This document shows positions 61,396 to 64,000 of a DNA stretch of 64,000 bases, in pieces. Below the pieces are notes generated by a model. That model was given only the letters and a program-made list of their open reading frames with translations. It made no database searches and was not told the DNA's origin. This DNA comes from Wenjunlia tyrosinilytica (GTDB taxonomy: Bacteria > Actinomycetota > Actinomycetes > Streptomycetales > Streptomycetaceae), in the NCBI RefSeq assembly GCF_014646055.1, contig NZ_BMMS01000028.1, forward strand, positions 1 to 64,000. The letters are read 5' to 3'. Position 1 is the stretch's first letter; each line of letters starts with the position of its first letter. The position numbers and the translations under genes are program-made.

Positions 61396-61896
61396 ATGGC
61401 GACATGGCGGCAGTTCGAAGAGGAGAGCCCCGATCTGGCGGCAGCGGTCCAGGCCCGCTTCCGGTCGGCGAAGTCGCATGTCCTGGCCACGCTGCGCCAG
61501 GACGGCTCGCCCCGGGTCAGCGGCACGGAAGTGGACTTCAACGGGCCGGACATGACGATCGGCTCGATGCTGGGGGCGGTCAAGGCGCGGGATCTGCGGC
61601 GGGACGGGCGCTTCGCCATCCATGCCGCCACCAATGACGACGAGGCTCTGGAAGGCGGTGACGCGAAGGTGGCGGGGTACGCCGTGGAGGTGGTCGGAGA
61701 CGCCGAGTTGACGGCCGCGGCGCAGGCGGCGGGTCAGACCGATCCCTTCCATGCCTTCCGGCTCGACCTGACCGAGGTGGTGCTCACGTCGCTGGCGCCG
61801 GGCGGGCAGGCCCTGCTGATCCAGACCTGGCGCCCCGGCGAGCCGGTGCTGCGCTACGAGCGGCGCAACGACGACCCGGTGCCGCGCCGCCTGTGA
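61396..61896 (+). CDS. Pyridoxamine 5'-phosphate oxidase-fold protein
   Basis: This 166-residue split-barrel flavin/F420-type protein has HVLATLRQDGSPRVSGTEVDF and a conserved beta-barrel pattern (MTIGSMLGAVKARDLRRDGRFAIHA). The family includes PNPOx-like FMN- or F420-dependent reductases and heme-binding proteins; substrate unknown. It follows the MOSC gene by 41 bases on the same strand. Confidence 0.87.
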   Translation: MATWRQFEEESPDLAAAVQARFRSAKSHVLATLRQDGSPRVSGTEVDFNGPDMTIGSMLGAVKARDLRRDGRFAIHAATNDDEALEGGDAKVAGYAVEVVGDAELTAAAQAAGQTDPFHAFRLDLTEVVLTSLAPGGQALLIQTWRPGEPVLRYERRNDDPVPRRL

Positions 61897-62060
61897 GGTG
61901 GCGGGCTCCGGGCGGGCGGGTGGTTCCGCGGGGCGGGCGGGCCCGGTAACGACTCGACGCAAAACCGGTCGGTCGGCCGACTCGTGGCCCGCTTCGCCCG
62001 GAGACCCCCGCGGCGCGCGATACCGTGGACCGGCCGGTTCCGCGCGGGGCCTCCTCTGGC

Positions 62061-62090
62061 CGTGGCAGTCGTCGGCAGTCGTCGGCAGTC
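62061..62090. repeat. Short 10-base tandem repeat
   Basis: GTCGGCAGTC occurs twice in tandem (62071-62090) after one diverged copy, in the 263-base gap before the beta-helix/AAA gene. No promoter is obvious in it. Confidence 0.6.
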
Positions 62091-62159
62091 GTCCGCGGTC
62101 ACAGCCGGGCGGCGGTCCAGCGGTGGTCCAGTCATATGACGTGGGGGCAAGACAGCACC

Positions 62160-64000
62160 ATGGCACAGAGCGTGGTTCAGGTGACGCATTCGGGCAGTTC
62201 CCGGTGGCGTCGCAGGATAGGTGAGTTCGACACGCTCACGGCCGCCCTCGAGGCGGCGGGCGACGGCGACATCGTGTCGGTGCGTCCCGGCACCTACCAG
62301 GAGAACGTGGTGGTGGCCCGGGCCGTCACGCTGCGCGGTGCGGACGGCCCGGGGACGGTACGGATCGCTCCCGCGGGTGGTGTGGCGCTGACCGTGCGCG
62401 CCTCGGCAACCGTCCAGGACCTCCACGTCGAGGGCCAGGACACCTCGGCGCCCGCCGTTCTCGTCGAGGGTGCCTCTCCCGAGCTGTCCGACGTGCGCGT
62501 GGTGACCCACTCCGCGGTCGGCATAGAGGTGAGGAACGGAGCCAGGCCCACCGTCCGCCGCTGCACCGTGGAGAACCCGGCGGGCCTCGGCGTCAGCGTC
62601 CTCGACCGCTCGGGCGGACTGTTCGAGGAGTGCGAGGTCGTCAGGGCCGGGCAGACCGGCTTCTCGGTGCGCGCGGGCGCCTCGCCCCGTCTTGAGCGCT
62701 GCCGGATCCACCATGCCTCGGGCGCCGGGCTCGCGGTCTCCGGGGAGGAGACCACGGCCGAGGCGGCGGGCTGCGAGATCTACGAGATCACGGGGACGGG
62801 CGTCCAGGTGACCGCGCGGGCCACCGGGCGGCTGGCCGACTGCGAGGTGCACCGCACCAGCGCCGACGGGATCACCCTGGACACCGACGCCGTGCTGACC
62901 ATGACGGACTCCCGGGTGCACGACGTCCCCGAGAACGCGATCGATCTGCGGTCTCGCTCGGTCCTGACGCTGCACCGCACCGCCGTCCGCCGGTTCGGGC
63001 GCAACGGCCTGTCGGTGTGGGACCCCGGCACACGGGTGGACGCCAACGACTGCGAACTCCACGACAGCACCGGCGACTACCCGGCCGTGTGGATCAGCGA
63101 CGGCGCGGTGGCCACGCTCGACTCGTGCCGCGTGCACGACGTCCCGGACGCCCTGTTCGTGCTCGACCGGGGGTCGCGGGCGGACGTGGTGGACAGCGAT
63201 CTGGCGCAGGTGCGCAACACCGCCGTGTCGGTGAGCGACGGCGCCACCGTCCAGCTCGACGACTGCCGGATCCGCGAGGCGGCGACGGGCGCGTGGTTCC
63301 GTGACCACGGAAGCGGCGGCGTGCTGTCGTCGTGCACCATCGAGTCCACCTCGACCGGCGTCATCGTCACCAAGGGTGCCGATCCCACGGTCGAGCGGTG
63401 CACCGTCAGCTCCCCGTCCGAGGCCGGCTTCTACGTCTCCGCGGGCGGGCGGGGCACCTTCCAGGACTGCACGGTCACCGGCAGCCGGGGATACGGCTTC
63501 CATGTGACGGACGGCTCGAGGACCGCCCTGCACCGCTGCCGTACGGAGCGGTGCGCCCGCGGCGGATACGAGTTCGCCGAGGGCGGCGCCGTCGCCGAGG
63601 ACTGCACGAGCGACGAGAGCGCGGAGCGGCGCTCGGTCTCGGCCGACCCGCTTGCCTCGGGGGTGGCAGGCGCCAAGCGCGGCGACCACCACCCGGGCGG
63701 CACCGCGACCGCGGCGCAGAGCGCGCCGGTGGCCCACGGGGTGCTGGGGTCGGTGCCCGCCCAGCGGTCGGCCGAGCCCGAGCCGGCCTCGGCGGGCGCG
63801 CCCGCGACAACGCCCGTCCCGGGGGCGCGCGCGTCGGACGAGGTGCTGGGCGAGCTGGAGGCGCTGGTCGGCCTCACCACCGTCAAGCAGGAGGTGCGAG
63901 CGCTGATCGACCTGATCGCGGTCGGGCGCCGACGGCAGAAGGCCGGGCTCAAGGCGCCCTCCCTGCGGCGGCATCTGGTGTTCACGGGCTCTCCCGGCAC
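62160..64000 (+). CDS. Right-handed beta-helix protein fused to CbxX/EccA-type AAA ATPase (3' truncated)
   Basis: The frame from ATG 62160 is open to the window end (613 codons shown). Residues about 25-480 are parallel beta-helix (PbH1) repeats with recurrent Cys in each turn (for example PTVRRCTVENPAG, DCELHDSTGDY, ERCTVSSPSEAGF). Residues about 485-550 are a Pro/Ala/Glu-rich linker. From about 555 begins an AAA domain (LVGLTTVKQEVRALIDL, then HLVFTGSPG, the start of Walker A). CbxX/SpoVK/EccA-like AAA domains remodel proteins, including type VII secretion substrates. This architecture is conserved in Streptomyces but its role is not established. Confidence 0.85.
   Translation, partial: MAQSVVQVTHSGSSRWRRRIGEFDTLTAALEAAGDGDIVSVRPGTYQENVVVARAVTLRGADGPGTVRIAPAGGVALTVRASATVQDLHVEGQDTSAPAVLVEGASPELSDVRVVTHSAVGIEVRNGARPTVRRCTVENPAGLGVSVLDRSGGLFEECEVVRAGQTGFSVRAGASPRLERCRIHHASGAGLAVSGEETTAEAAGCEIYEITGTGVQVTARATGRLADCEVHRTSADGITLDTDAVLTMTDSRVHDVPENAIDLRSRSVLTLHRTAVRRFGRNGLSVWDPGTRVDANDCELHDSTGDYPAVWISDGAVATLDSCRVHDVPDALFVLDRGSRADVVDSDLAQVRNTAVSVSDGATVQLDDCRIREAATGAWFRDHGSGGVLSSCTIESTSTGVIVTKGADPTVERCTVSSPSEAGFYVSAGGRGTFQDCTVTGSRGYGFHVTDGSRTALHRCRTERCARGGYEFAEGGAVAEDCTSDESAERRSVSADPLASGVAGAKRGDHHPGGTATAAQSAPVAHGVLGSVPAQRSAEPEPASAGAPATTPVPGARASDEVLGELEALVGLTTVKQEVRALIDLIAVGRRRQKAGLKAPSLRRHLVFTGSPG

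Noticed and set aside
61854-63974. Open frame of about 700 codons on the minus strand
   Set aside because: It is antisense to the beta-helix/AAA gene, which has the conserved domains; long antisense frames are common in high-GC DNA. Its own translation is repetitive Arg/Gly/His-rich.

Overview
The window is very GC-rich DNA with GTG and TTG starts, rare TTA codons and long chains of overlapping genes. Together with its protein families this points to a Streptomyces-type actinomycete chromosome. No rRNA, tRNA or CRISPR array was found.

Bases 1-8.9 kb form an accessory segment of visibly lower GC. It begins with a decayed IS630-family transposase. A minus-strand pair follows: a 2.1k-residue protein with a PD-(D/E)XK/Cap4-like nuclease domain, a STAND NTPase core and a very long C-terminal sensor region, and an overlapping 254-residue protein of unknown family. 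The layout matches AVAST (Avs) anti-phage NTPases; the partner is the least explained gene of the window. The segment ends in a 0.9 kb gap holding iteron-like repeats.

Bases 8.9-15.8 kb carry an MHS-family transporter and a secreted protein that converge on a strong terminator, a 3-hydroxybutyrate dehydrogenase with a PucR/GAF regulator, an NAD-dependent sugar epimerase and a Nudix hydrolase.

Bases 15.9-26.7 kb hold one minus-strand acyl-CoA catabolic operon: TIGR03084-like protein, AtuA-like protein, carboxyltransferase, biotin carboxylase/BCCP, acyl-CoA dehydrogenase, acyl-CoA ligase, enoyl-CoA hydratase and TetR regulator. Four consecutive cistrons are joined by 4-nt overlaps. A promoter with a dyad over its -35 box lies upstream.

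Bases 26.8-59.7 kb are mostly a cell-surface polysaccharide locus. It encodes a NeuD/PglD-like acetyltransferase, an O-antigen-ligase-like membrane protein, an initiating phosphoglycosyl transferase, many glycosyltransferases, two polysaccharide deacetylases, FemAB-like and GNAT acyltransferases, a Wzm/Wzt-type ABC exporter whose ATPase has a C-terminal extension, a Wzz/tyrosine-kinase-like chain-length protein, a multi-spanning membrane protein and a DegT-family aminotransferase. TTA codons in three of these genes suggest developmental (bldA) control. Unrelated genes are embedded: a glutamate-racemase-like gene, an HpnB-like glycosyltransferase, a pentapeptide-repeat gene, an alpha-galactoside uptake and hydrolysis operon, and a double TerD-domain gene.

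Bases 59.7-64 kb carry a Tyr/Pro/Gln-rich small protein (DUF6643-like), a MOSC protein, a pyridoxamine-phosphate-oxidase-fold protein, and the start of a right-handed beta-helix protein fused to a CbxX/EccA-type AAA ATPase that runs off the window.
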